A stretch of 64,000 nt of DNA, taken from the NCBI GenBank assembly GCA_027604705.1, contig JADHYV010000007.1, positions 265,005 through 329,004 of the forward strand. Direction: 5' to 3'. The position numbers and the translations under genes were made by a program. A model generated the notes under the pieces. The model was not told the origin of the DNA. It saw only the letters and a list, made by a program, of their open reading frames with translations, and made no database searches. Shown here piece by piece: positions 1 to 10,886 of the stretch (positions within the stretch are counted from its first letter, which is position 1; each line of letters opens with the position of its first letter). Source of the stretch: Allomyces arbusculus (Eukaryota; Blastocladiomycota; Blastocladiomycetes; Blastocladiales; Blastocladiaceae).

Positions 1-107
1 CTCCCCCTCCCCCCTCTCCCCCCCCCCCGCCGCTGCCTCTCTCTGCCCCCCCCCCCCGCGGCGGGGGCGGGGGGGGGGGGGGGGGGGCGCCCCCCCCCCC
101 CCCCCCC
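1..107. repeat. Homopolymer-rich edge (C and G runs)
   Basis: Almost pure C runs followed by G runs and more C runs. No coding potential is visible. It may be a genuine simple repeat or a collapsed or low-quality contig end; sequence alone cannot decide. Confidence 0.7.
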
Positions 108-549
108 AAGGCACAACTCTGAGCCCCAATGACAACTGGGGGTTGGACCAAGAGGGCGAATGGTGGTCGGATCAGGAACGCGAATGGGAGGCGAAGGCTG
201 TACCGATGCGCCTATGTGGGGTGCGATTCAGAAAATGGCGGAAAGTGAAGTCTTAAGAGTTGGATTTCATTTTCATAAATTTTTTTGTTCCCCTGACCCT
301 GTTTTGAGGATCACAAAAGGGCGCGAGCAATCAAAGGAGCGACCTGATGGCGAGAACGACGAGAGAATGAACGCGGGCAGAGTCGCGAACGTGCGCACGC
401 CATCATCAATGAGCAGCGACAGCAATGGCGACGCTTTAACAGCCACGGCCACAGCTGGCAAAGGCCCTGCTCGCGCAGAAGTAATGATCATGAAGTACAT
501 TGCCATCTAGCCCCAGTCCACCCACCAGTGCTCTCGTCCCAATCCAACC
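108..549. other. 3' flank of the MscS-like gene, no gene seen
   Basis: This stretch lies downstream of the minus-strand channel gene. A plus-strand open frame at 160-510 has no recognisable domain, and its composition does not match the GC3-rich genes nearby. I see nothing else supportable here. Confidence 0.5.
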
Positions 550-3500
550 TCATGACATTCCCGCACCTGTGAGAATCGACAGCCCAAGCGGGGCCCCAGC
601 AGCTGCAGGTGTGCCGCCAATTCCACCGCGCCCAATCGTCTCGTGTGAGTCCACCCCCGGCGCTCCCGTCATCACAGGCCACCCGGGAGGCGCGCCCGGT
701 GCCGGCGCGAGATCCACGTGCAGCGGCATCTGCGAGTACTTGATTCCGAGCCGCACGAGCGTCTCCTTGACGAAAAAGATGAGCTGCGTCTTGCGCGCCC
801 ATCTACGCATCGCAAAGTCTGAACGTTAGCTTACGTACTTGCACGTTACGGGTCGCGTACTCGTCGCGCGTGACAGCGCACCGTTTCGCTCCATCCATCG
901 AGTTCCCCCTCGCCTGCGCCGACACAACAAGTCGCATCCGGTGGCCATTCTCGATCGTGTCGTTGGGCATCACTTCAAACTTCCCCGTCCAGTCGTTCGG
1001 TCCGCCGCCGTGCGGCCCGCCCACCTTGAGGAACTCGCCAATGGCGCCCCGCAGCGCGACGTACTGCGCATAGGTCATGGTCGCGGGCACATCGAGGTTG
1101 ACGGTTTCGGACATGTCGCCCGACCGGCGCGTATTGGTGATGGGTTTGCTCACGAGCAGAAAGTTTGGGAAGTAGACTTCTTGTCCGTCGCCGCGCTTGA
1201 AGACGGTGTGCAGAATCTGGATGTCGTCGACCGAGTAGATTTCGTTCTACGAAATAAGGAGGGCGGGGAGGGTCAATCGACGGCCGATAATTTTGGTGTC
1301 GGGCACAGAGGCACGTACGTCGATGACGACGCGGTCGCCGCTGTCGTACGGGTGAATCAGGAACAGGAGCACGAGCGACTCGAACGCGTTGCGACCCATG
1401 TTGCCGACCATGAACGTGAGCGCAACGAGCACCGACGAGAACGACACCTATCACGGACCTAGTCAGCTTCCTGACCCTTCACGACCTCACGATCGCATCA
1501 AATTTCTACGGACCAAGACGTTGACCACGTTCACTTGGAAAAACAGCAGCCAAATAATGACCACAACGACCGTGACAATCGCCATGGCAATCCCGTCGAG
1601 CCGGCCCACAATCATTTCCAAGTGTCCGAGAGACTGGCTCAAATGGCGGCGCTCGCAGTAGATCCCAACAATCCCGTCGCGGAACTCGCGCTTACTGATT
1701 TCACGGTCCGTGTTCTTGTCGAACCACCCGAAAAAGGCCGCGCAGTCGGCGTGCCGGTTCTCTGGCAGCTTGGCTTTGAAGTCGTCTGACCGAGACCAGC
1801 GCGTGAGTCATGGCCGCAGAGTGGAGCGAGACACCTGATTAACGTACCGAGGTAGAGCACGGCGCGATCGTCTGGGCACAAAAACACAAACAGCCTCCAC
1901 GCGAGTCGCCGCGCGTCGTACTTGGAATTAACGCCGATCTTGGTCATCCGCGGACGTAAACTGCGCGGGTCCGTATCGGCCACACTCGCTGCGGCCGCAG
2001 TGGTCGCAGTCGTTGGTGTGGTACTGGCCGTGTTCGTCGACGTCTGTGGCGACGCCGCCGTCGCTGCCCCGCGATCCGGCACCGCCTGGGGCGGCGGCGC
2101 ATCGGCCTCCGTCACCGTGGGCGGCTCCGCATCCACATCCGCATCTGCATCCGCGTCCCCCGGATCATCCACGAGCCGCTGCCTCGACGCCGACGTCGTG
2201 CGGTCGACCAGCATCCCCTCGTCCGACGCGCCGCGCAGCGCGCCGGCCACAGGGAACTCGTCCGTCGGCGCCGGACTCACGGGGCTCGCGGGCGCGGGGT
2301 GCATCTGGTGGGGGCTCGCCGGAGACGACGTGCACCGGCGCACGCGGCCTGGTAACCGCAAGTTCCACCGCGGCGACCTTGCCGGGTCGATGACTGCCGT
2401 CACTATGGCCGAGGACAAGTCCCAGGTGCTCGCTTCAGCGCCGACTTGCGAGTTGGGTGCGGCCGGGTGCGCGCGCTTGTATGCGCGGCGCGCGTCGATC
2501 AGGGCTTCGAGGACCGATTCGAACAGTCGCGCTTGCCGAATGCGTTCGGCGTACTGCTTGCGGTGGAACTGGATGGCGATACGTTGCAGAACCACTTTCT
2601 CGACAAAGTAGAGGACCGACGTGACGAAGAGCGCGCCGAGCGCGTTCTTGATCCACCATCCGGGCCACGCGCACGTCTGCTGCGCGGCCGCGTTAGATGT
2701 GGTGGTCGTGGACGTGGTCGTGGAAGTGGTCGTCGTCGTGGTCGTCGTATTCGCTGCGCGCGTCGAGACCAAATACGCCATCTCGGGCCCGGCCACTTCG
2801 TTAATGGTCATGGCGACCCCCGCGAGTCCACCGGGAGCGCACATGCCTGCGTGCAAAATGGTCATTTCGGCCACCCACGCCGCGAGTGTCGCAAACACAA
2901 ACGACATCCACACCGATAATTGCTCAATGTGGAACACGACGCCGAGCCCCTGGAACGATGCGCCCATCTTGGCCGAGGTTAGCATGCCCTTGGCGAGGAA
3001 ATACAGCACGTGGTGCCCGATGAGCGCGGCCTCAAGAGTCGCCGTCCACAAGACCAGTTCCGACGCGGCCAAGTCCGTGACGGTGCCGTGCACGAGCGAC
3101 GGATTCAGCGCGAGCGCGACGGCCGCCGGGACCGCAAACAGGATCACGAGCAACACGAGGATCAGGAGACTCCGGGCCCATTTGGGCAGCACCGACCACC
3201 ACGTCGGGCGCCGCCGCGGTAACGGCCGGTTCGCCCCCGGGTTCTCCAGGTGGTGCTTTGGGTGGTGCGCGTGTTTGCGTTCGCCGAGCTGCAGCCAATC
3301 AAAGTCGTCATCGATCGGACTCGACTTGCGGATGGTCGGCGGCGGCGCGGGCTTTTCCGAGTCGCCCGCGGCCGTCGACGGCCGCCGCGACGCCGCGGGG
3401 ATGTACCGGAACCCGTCAGCCATGATCCCGCGCGGCACGAGTTTGTGGAAGAAGGCCAGCGGCGAGGTCTCGCCGCCCCCGCCGCCGCCGCTGCTCGTCT

Positions 3501-4362
3501 CTGGCGCCGGTGGCGGGCTTGACGCGGCGGTCCGAATGTCCGGGACACTCGCAGTCGTCGCGGCGCGGTGGTGCCGGTAATTCCCATGGTGCTGCGCGCG
3601 GGCCGTGACAGCCGAAGTGGTCGCGCGACGCGTCCACGACCCGGAGTTGGACAAGGTGGGCGAGGCGGACGATTGCGATCGCGGGATCAAGCGCGACGAC
3701 GACGAATCGGTGTCGTCGCGCGGGAGGGACGCGCCAATGGGGTCGGCAGTAGCGCGCGGCACGTCCCACGACAGCTTGCGCCGGTGCTGCCCGCCTCCGC
3801 GGCGCGGTCTGCGTGGTGGGGACGAGGCGGGCGACGAGGACGCGGCGCCCGGGTCCGAGTCGCCGCCGGCAGAGCGCAGGATCGAGGGCGGTTCGCGCGG
3901 AGACGTGATGGTGGCGGCAGTGGTCGGGGGTTCGGGTGGCAGGAAGGATGCGGGGGTCACGGACGCGGGCGGGAGGTCCGCTGCAGGCGATGAGGAAGTC
4001 GGTGCCGAGGAGATAGAGCCCGAGAACGAGGACGTGAACGGGTTCGAGTGTGCTCCAGCGGCCATTTGCAACCGGAACCGGATGCGCGTCGGCGACAGGG
4101 GCTGTGGCGGTGCAGCAGCGGTTGGTTCGACCATGGTGGTCGGGTCAATTGGCGCGACCGGAGCGGTGTCGGGTGTTGGCGGCGCGACCGCAGATGCAGG
4201 CGGAGGAGGTGCTGGCACCGGGACAAGCTTGAGGGCACGGTCTTCAGGGATCTGGGTCAAGACCGTGCCAGAGTTCGAGCCGCCAAGCGAGGCTGCCAGC
4301 GCCGAGGCCGCGGGCGGCGGGTAGGCGGCGGCCATGAACGAGGGTGGAGGAGCGCCGTCCAT
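550..4362 (-). CDS. MscS-family mechanosensitive channel with EF-hand
   Basis: This is a fungal MscS-like mechanosensitive ion channel (the family of S. pombe Msy1/Msy2, which act at the ER and in hypo-osmotic Ca2+ signalling). I rebuilt five exons: 4362-1848, 1785-1514, 1447-1319, 1246-882 and 802-550, giving 1177 aa. Residues 1-390 are Pro/Ser/Ala-rich and probably disordered. Four membrane segments follow at about 396-420, 433-455, 478-500 and 565-595. An EF-hand loop at 861-872 has D861, N863, D865, E867 and E872 in place. Two more helices lead to the MscS pore motif (NAFESLVLLFLIHPYDSGDR) and the beta domain, ending in RWARKTQLIFFVKETL. The second donor (GTCCGT) is the least certain junction. 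The last intron (803-881) was chosen because it restores the conserved 'GN..DG.KRWARK' block in frame. Family assignment is firm; cellular location is inferred from relatives. Confidence 0.9.
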
Positions 4363-5637
4363 GGCCGGGGTCGGCTGGCCTGCGCGGGTTGAGTCGAGGT
4401 CGAGTGTTGGCTGGCCGTCGCGCCGAGGTTGGGCGCGGTCGGGTTGAGAGTGGTTGCGCGGAGCTTGGCAGTGTGGCGATCAGTTGAGCGAGATCGCGGC
4501 AGCGACGGCGTCTGGCCTCGCGCTGCGGGAGGCGAGAGAGGCCGGGGATGCGGTGCCGCGCGCCGTGCAGTCGGGCGGTCGTCAGCGGCGGGGTGAGCGG
4601 CAGCGCGACGATCCAGCAACGCGGTCGCGTGGATGCTCGTGACGCCCACGTGCCACGCGGCCCGGACCCGAGAGACGTGTCTCGCATCTGACGTTTCCTG
4701 AGTCACTTTGGCCGGCGCGCCACCGTCCCTTCTCGTTCGTCGCGGTTGACGACCGGCTTGTGGCGACTCGGCGCACGCCCTGGCCCCGAAACTGCTCCAG
4801 AGTTGCAGCAAAGTTGCCGTGACGCCATGATGCCCCCACGGCGCGTCTCTCGCCCTTGTTCTCGCAACAGTCGCGAACACGTCTCGCGCGAGCCGGCGGC
4901 AACGATGCAGCAAGCAGCGAACAGCGATTGCAAGACGTTGGCGGGGATCACCCGCAACGATGCGCGACCGTGGGACCGAGAACAGCTGACGTCCATACCG
5001 CTGCCGTGTCCGCCACGCCTGTCGTGGGCGCTCGGCCGGCGCGGACGGCCGCGCCAAGACGGTGGTGATGGATGCGCGGATGCGCGACGTGATCGCGGCA
5101 CGACGACAAGGTTTTTTGGAGCCAGGGACGCGAGGCGGGACGTGCCCTCACGACAACGTTCGTCCCGTGGGTGGCCGTGATGATTGTTGATCCTCGCGGC
5201 CCCGACCCACGGGTTGCGCTGCCGCTCTCTCAGTCCGACTGCACGACGACACGGCGCGCACGACGACGACGTCCCCTCGACGAACGCTCCGCCATTCGAC
5301 TCGCTCCGGCTGTTGATCTGGCCGTGTTCTGGTCGCTGCTGCCGCTGCTGCCCGTCGATTCACGCTGATTGACGCGCAACCGGCCCAGGTTCGAACCTCG
5401 CTGGGCTGAGTGCGTCGCTGACTCGGTCAGAAACCAATTAGCAACTGCACTGCACCGTCATCAACACCAACCGACCGACCAGCCGGCCGCAGTCGACCTC
5501 GCCGGCCTCCGGCTCTCTCATCCTCTTTCACCGCGCTCTCGCTCGCGCGTCCGGCTTGCTGCATTGTGGCCGCTGCTCGCCGTCCGCACGGTCCTGCCGT
5601 CGGCCTGTCCGCGCCCGCCCTGCCCCCCGCACGGCCC
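4363..5637. other. Divergent intergenic region
   Basis: About 1.3 kb separates two divergently transcribed membrane-protein genes, so it should hold both promoters. Open frames here are GC-driven and carry no domain. A CCAGGTTCGAACCT-like word near 5390 resembles a tRNA B box but has no cloverleaf around it. Confidence 0.5.
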
Positions 5638-8619
5638 ATGATCACTACTGCGAGCCCCACCGCCTCAACGACACCGTCCGCCACGATGCAGCACCCGCCA
5701 CCACCACCACCACCACCCCCGCCGGCCCCACCGCACTCGGCGATACGCTCGTCCTCGTCCGGGTCCGACTCGAGCGCCCGGTCCGGTCGCGGCCGCCTGA
5801 ACCCGCGCACCAGCCTCGACAGCGACGCTGGCCACGGCACCACCTTCAAGTCCATTTCGGCGCCCTCGACCCCAAGGCTACAGCCGGCCGAAACATCCTA
5901 CGAGGACATTCGCATCCACTTCCCGCGGCTGCAGCGCGCGCATAACCCGCCAGGAGCGGCAAGTGCGCCGTCAAGTCGGCCTGTTTCGACCGTGCCATCG
6001 CTCGCGCTCGTCCAGCAGACGCTCGGCGGCCTGCTTGCCGGCGGAAGCAGTAGTAACACGCAGCAGCCGCTACACGCGACGGCACCCGGGTCCAACTTGA
6101 CGGTTGCCACGACGGCCGCTGCCGAGTCGCGCCGTACGTCGGGCTGGTCCGATTCTGCGAGTCCAACGGGCAGCGTCTCTGCAGGGGCCACGACGACCGG
6201 CCGGTTAGCCGCCGCGCGTGCACGAATCCTGCGTGCCGTCGGCAGTCATCAACTGTTCGAGCTCCTGGCGCTGACCGACGCCGTCACCGCGCTCTCGCTC
6301 GCGCTGTGGGCATGGACTGCGCTCGAACCCGCTCAGGCGGCCATTGGCGCGCTCGACATGGTCACCGTCGCGCTCGCACGTACCATCTGTCTCGTACTCG
6401 TCGGCCGCGGGTACGTCACGGCCGCGACGCCCGCATCTGTGTGCCTGGTACGTGTTCCGCGTGTTCGCGCCTGATTGCACTTGTTGACACAAAAGCTAAT
6501 CCACCATTCATTGCAACAGACCTCGCTCGTCTACGCGCTTGGCAAGACCGTCGCCCTCGCGAGCGTCCCCGGCGCGCTCGACGGTCCCGCGACCGCGCCC
6601 TTTCTCATCTACGCGATTGTCGCGCCCGTTCTCGAGTGGACTGTTTCTGCGACCGCGCACGCGACGGATGCCGTTGCGCACTGGCCCGCTGCACTGCGCC
6701 GCGCGTCGCGCTCCGCCCTCGCCGAAACCGGTGACCTCGCGGCGACCCCGGCCCCCGCACCGTCGGCACGGCTCACAAGCGGCCGCGGGACGACGCGCGG
6801 GAAATCCGGCCGCGGCAAGCGCACTCCGAGCTCCAAACGCCCACTGCTCGCGTCCGACGAATTCAACTCGCTCGAGTACCGCACGTTCCTCGGCGCCGCT
6901 GGGCCGTCGAACGCGCCCGCTGCACCGCCCTCTGAGGACGATCAGCCCGCACGGCGCGCGCGGTCGTTCACGTTTTCCGGCAAGCCCACAACCGGGGGTG
7001 CAGCTCCAGACACGCCGTGGCTCGCGACGTCGCCGCCGCCGGCTGTCCCGCGCCCGCGTCCACGCCCGGCGAATCGCCCGCCGCCGAACAAGAACCCGAA
7101 CCGGTGGTCGGTTGCGGTCTTTGACGCTGCGCATTTGCCGCACCTGGACGTCGGGCCGTTCCCAGTCCCACCGCTCCCCGCCACCCTTGCGCCGCCACCG
7201 GGTCCATTCTCGTCGTCGCCGGTTGCGACGACGGCGAGCGGACTTTCCGCGCGGGGCGTGTCGCCGACCCCGTCACTTTCGCCGCAGGTACCGCGGACGC
7301 CGCCGGCGCTGGCGCCCGCGGTTACTGCTGTGCCATCGTCAGGTCCGGGTGGGCTCGCGGCGCAGTCCGTGGCGCCGTCGAGGCTCAACGTCTCCGGGTC
7401 GCTTGGGACGTCGGCCGTGCCCGCTGCGGCCGCGGCGGCATGGACGCTTCTCCCGCCGCCCGCGACGTCATCAACTCCGACTGCAGTGCCCCCCATGTCG
7501 GCGGTGCCCGCGCACGTGCGGCGTGCAGTTGGTGGTGGTCACGCCGCGGGGGACGATGCGGATGATGAGGACGAGGTGGATTTGACCGCGCGGCTGTTCA
7601 GTTCGCGGTCGGTCATGGGGTCGTCGTATGGGGCTACGTCGACGGGGACCGTCTTGTCCCCGAGTGAGGGCGAGTCCGAGGACGAGGATGGGTTTGAGAC
7701 GGGGACGACGGATGACGACGACGAGGAACCGAATGAGCCGAGCAGTAAGTCGCTGACGCCACGCAGTGGCCCGGTCGCGCACGCGCACGCCGCGAGTGGT
7801 GTGCAGGCCTCGGCGGCGGGTGCACTTGGTGCGCGACCAACGCTCTCGGACGATACGTCGGCGACCGAGACTGAAGAGGAGAGTTACGATGACGAGGACG
7901 AAGATGACGAAGATGACGATGACGACGACGATGCCAACTCGGTCCTCCTGCACGTCCCGCGCCCGTGGGTGCACGAATTGGGTTCCGCATCGGACCGGTC
8001 ACCGTCGCGGTCACCGAGCCGTCGCGCGCGGTCACGGTCTGCACATCGCCAGCGATCGCGGTCGGCGCGGTCGCGATCCGCCCGCCGGCGTCCCACCGCC
8101 ACCGCCGTTGAACCCGCCGCGCCTGAGACACCGCTCGCAGAAACCCCCGTCTCCCGCCCGCCGCGCCCGGTTTCCAGCCGCATCATTTCCACGCCCGCGT
8201 CTGAAGACGACACTGACGCCGACGCCGACGAGCACCGCGATACGCGGCCACGTGCGCGCAAGTTCCTAACTCCCGCGACCGCAGAATCGCCCCGGCGCAT
8301 GCTTCGTCGCACGGCGCGCACGATCGCCTCTCCCGCAACCGACACGCTGCCCCACGCCCCTGTTGCGTTCGAGACCTCGCGCCGTTCGTGGTCTTCTGAC
8401 GACGACGACGACGATGATGATGAGACGGTTGCGGCGGCCGCCATGTCCCCACCGCCGCGGCGCGTGCGGTTAAACGTGGACGTGGATGGGGTCGCAGTCG
8501 TGCCGCTCGTACTAGACCGCGACGGGGTGGATATGCTGGGCGACCCGGTCCCGGACGCGATGGCGGACTCGGGGGTCGTGTTTGCGGCGTCGGCGGTTGG
8601 GTCGACCGTCGATGCATAG
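5638..8619 (+). CDS. Unrecognised membrane protein with acidic and Arg/Ser-rich tail
   Basis: There are two exons, 5638-6447 and 6520-8619, joined by a 72-nt intron (GTACGT...CAACAG), giving 969 aa. An in-frame ATG at 5566 could add 24 residues. The N-terminal ~200 residues are Pro/Ser-rich, with a run of about ten prolines. Four hydrophobic segments follow near 209-230, 240-260, 271-287 and 298-318. This cluster loosely recalls the N-terminal membrane domains of ABC-type proteins, but no ABC domain follows. The remaining ~650 residues look disordered: Pro-rich stretches, an Asp/Glu tract near 721-743 and an Arg-Ser dipeptide block near 761-796 of the kind seen in SR proteins. I do not recognise the family. 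The intron crossing the membrane region in frame supports a real gene. Confidence 0.7.
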
Positions 8620-9376
8620 TCGCTGTCGTCGACCTCGGCATACGATTTGTGCCGCTGTTCCTGATCACACCGTGCTATTTGCTCCACCGTGCTATTTGCT
8701 TGCCCGTCCACCGTGCTGCGCGCTTGCTCGTACGCCGTGCTGCTCGCTTTTGCTCACCATGTCTCTTCACCTGTCGAGCCTGGCGACGCGTGCGCCGCCC
8801 ATCTCGGCGGTCGACCCTGTATTGTAGTATTGCCCTCTGACTTGTTCTCTTTCTTATTAATTTTTGCCTGCCTTTCTCGCACCCGTCTCCCCTTCATGTT
8901 GCACCGTTTGCTGCGCTTGATTTCGTTGCCTTGTACCCGCCGCCTGTCGTGCCCGTTGCGCTCGTTCTCTTTGCTGCGCGTGCAACCCCCCCTCTCTCCC
9001 CCTCTCCCCTCCCCTCAACGAACCCGAAAACCCCAGAAAGTTGGAATTGCCCGTTGGAATGCTGATGATGTTGTCGTACGTCGTGCGTGCTTGGCACGAA
9101 GTGTGAAGCAAAGGCGAGCAGGGATTTAGAATTGACAGGCAAGGGCCGGCAAGGATTCCGCCTCGTCTTTCACATGCAATATCGCGTCATGATCAGCGTG
9201 AGTCGAAGTCCCGTGCAGGGCCCCGACACGCGCCCCTCTTTCAGTTGCACCACCACGACCACCATCGCCACGGCCGTCTCGCGGCTTCTCCTCTCTCCCG
9301 TCGACAACCAATTTGCTGCTGCTGCTCCTCGCGAACTTGTGCACCAAGCTCTCGACCAAGTCCACCTAGCACCACG
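8620..9376. other. Intergenic region
   Basis: This holds the 3' flank of the preceding gene and the promoter/5' leader of homoserine dehydrogenase. It is pyrimidine-rich between about 8640 and 9020, with repeated 'caccgtgct' words at 8667-8740. No gene is supported. Confidence 0.5.
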
Positions 9377-10459
9377 ATGCCGTCGACCACCTACATCGCC
9401 CTGCTCGGCCCCGGCCTCGTCGGCCGCGCCGTCCTCGCGCAACTCGCGGCGCTCCCGCAATTCCGCGTCGTCGCCGTCGCCAACTCGAGCCGCATGGTCC
9501 TGTCGTCGTCGGGCGTGACCGCTGACGCGCTCAAGACCAACGCGGCCGTCCCGCTTGCGTACGGCGCCCTCGCCGACCACGTGTCGTCGTACCCCGGCGC
9601 CGCAGCCATCATCGACTGCACGGCCTCCGACGCTCCCGCACACTGGTACGCCGCGTGGCTCGCGCGCGGGATCTCTGTCATCACGCCCAACAAGAAGGCG
9701 TTCGCGGGCGACGCCGCGCGGTACGCCGCGATCCGTGCCTCTGCGCGCGTGCCGACCGGTCTGTCCACGCGCCAGAGCGCGGGCCTGCTGTTCCACGAAT
9801 CGACTGTCGGTGCGGGCCTTCCCTTGCTCTGCACGATCAAGGACCTCGTGGCGACGGGCGACGTGATCGAGTCGGTCGAGGGCGTCCTGTCGGGCACGCT
9901 GTCGTACCTGTTCAACGAGTACTGTGCGCCCGGAAACAACGCCGGGTTTGCGGCGATCGTCGAGACGGCGAAATCGCTCGGGTACACGGAACCGGACCCG
10001 CGCGACGACTTGAATGGCCTGGACGTTGCGCGGAAGGTCGTGATCCTCGCTCGCGCTGCCGGGCTGGCGAGTTTGACGCTCGAGGACGTGGAGGTCGAGA
10101 ACATTGTGCCGGCGCCGCTGCGCGAAGTGCCGTCGGCCGACGCGTTCTTGACGCAGCTGCCCAAGTTTGATGCCGAGTTTGCGGCGCGCAAGGCCGCGGC
10201 CGCGAGCAAGGGCGCAGTGCTGCGGTATGTCGGCCGCGTGGAGTTGAGCACGGGCAAGGCGACGGTGAAAGTCGCCGAGGCCGGCGCCGGCCACCCGCTC
10301 GCTGGGTTGGGTGGGGCCGATAACATGGTCGTGATCAAGACGAAGCGGTTCCCGCGCGGGCTGGTGATTCAGGGGGCCGGGGCCGGGGACGCGGTGACGG
10401 CGTTTGGGGTGGTGGCCGATGCGTTGCGCGTGCACCACACGCATGCGTTCGAGCCGTGA
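9377..10459 (+). CDS. HOM6: Homoserine dehydrogenase
   Basis: It reduces aspartate semialdehyde to homoserine with NAD(P)H, in the cytosolic threonine/methionine branch of the aspartate pathway. It is a single uninterrupted frame of 360 aa, the usual fungal length. An N-terminal Rossmann motif (ALLGPGLVGRAV) is followed by the conserved TPNKKAF block with the catalytic-region lysine, then ESTVGAGLPLL and EGVLSGTLSYLFNEY of the substrate domain, and a C-terminal GADNMVVIKTKRF block near the end. It is a monofunctional fungal-type enzyme with no aspartokinase fusion and no ACT domain. The ATG at 9377 gives the family's normal N-terminus directly before the nucleotide-binding strand. A long antisense frame over the gene is a shadow. 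Confidence 0.97.
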   Translation: MPSTTYIALLGPGLVGRAVLAQLAALPQFRVVAVANSSRMVLSSSGVTADALKTNAAVPLAYGALADHVSSYPGAAAIIDCTASDAPAHWYAAWLARGISVITPNKKAFAGDAARYAAIRASARVPTGLSTRQSAGLLFHESTVGAGLPLLCTIKDLVATGDVIESVEGVLSGTLSYLFNEYCAPGNNAGFAAIVETAKSLGYTEPDPRDDLNGLDVARKVVILARAAGLASLTLEDVEVENIVPAPLREVPSADAFLTQLPKFDAEFAARKAAAASKGAVLRYVGRVELSTGKATVKVAEAGAGHPLAGLGGADNMVVIKTKRFPRGLVIQGAGAGDAVTAFGVVADALRVHHTHAFEP

Positions 10460-10886
10460 GTGGGCGGTGGAGGAGAGAGGCAGGAGTGCAGCTTGTTGGT
10501 TAAATGGATTCTAGCTCATGGATGGATCGCGTTCGCGATTGGTTCCACCTTGGTCTCTTTGCGAAGGGCGCGCGACGCGTGGGTGGTGAGACATGGTTCG
10601 CGCGTGATCCGCGCCGTGATCGCCGAGCGCATCGCGTCGCGCGTCGTGCGCTTGCGTCGGCTTAGCGCGCCCGAGTCGACTGCCGTGCACTGCCGTCTGC
10701 CACGCGCGTCCGCCCCGGCCGCGGTCTTGCTCTCCAACTCGCGCGCAGCACCGCGCAGGACCACACAACACCAAACCGGCAACCAACCAACCGACTTGCC
10801 GCGTCCTGGTCTCTCTCTCCACGTCCACCATCGCCATCACCAACCGACCCATCACCAACCGCCCCATCACCAACCGACCCACCACC
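10460..10886. other. Intergenic region and 5' leader
   Basis: This gap between HOM6 and the repeat-helix gene ends in a CA/CC-rich leader with a short tandem repeat just before the start codon. Nothing else is visible. Confidence 0.5.
10836..10880 (+). repeat. 15-nt tandem repeat in the 5' leader
   Basis: Three direct copies of ATCACCAACCGMCCC occupy the last 45 nt before the start region of the downstream gene, followed by ACCACCATG. They probably lie in the 5' UTR. Confidence 0.8.

Noticed and set aside
819-834. A 16-nt minimal intron (GTAAG-CTAAC-GTTCAG) near the end of the MscS gene
   Set aside because: It restores frame but leaves a poor family match. A normal 79-nt intron (803-881, GTGCGC...GCGTAG), using the same CTAAC as branch site, gives the conserved KRWARK junction, so the tiny intron is not needed.
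5385-5410. tRNA B-box-like word GGTTCGAACCT
   Set aside because: No acceptor, D-arm or anticodon arm can be drawn around it; the flanking GCCCAG/CTGGGC inverted repeat does not make a T-arm.
9170-10444. 424-aa antisense frame over HOM6
   Set aside because: It is a shadow of strong GC3 bias on the opposite strand; the sense protein is a clear homoserine dehydrogenase.
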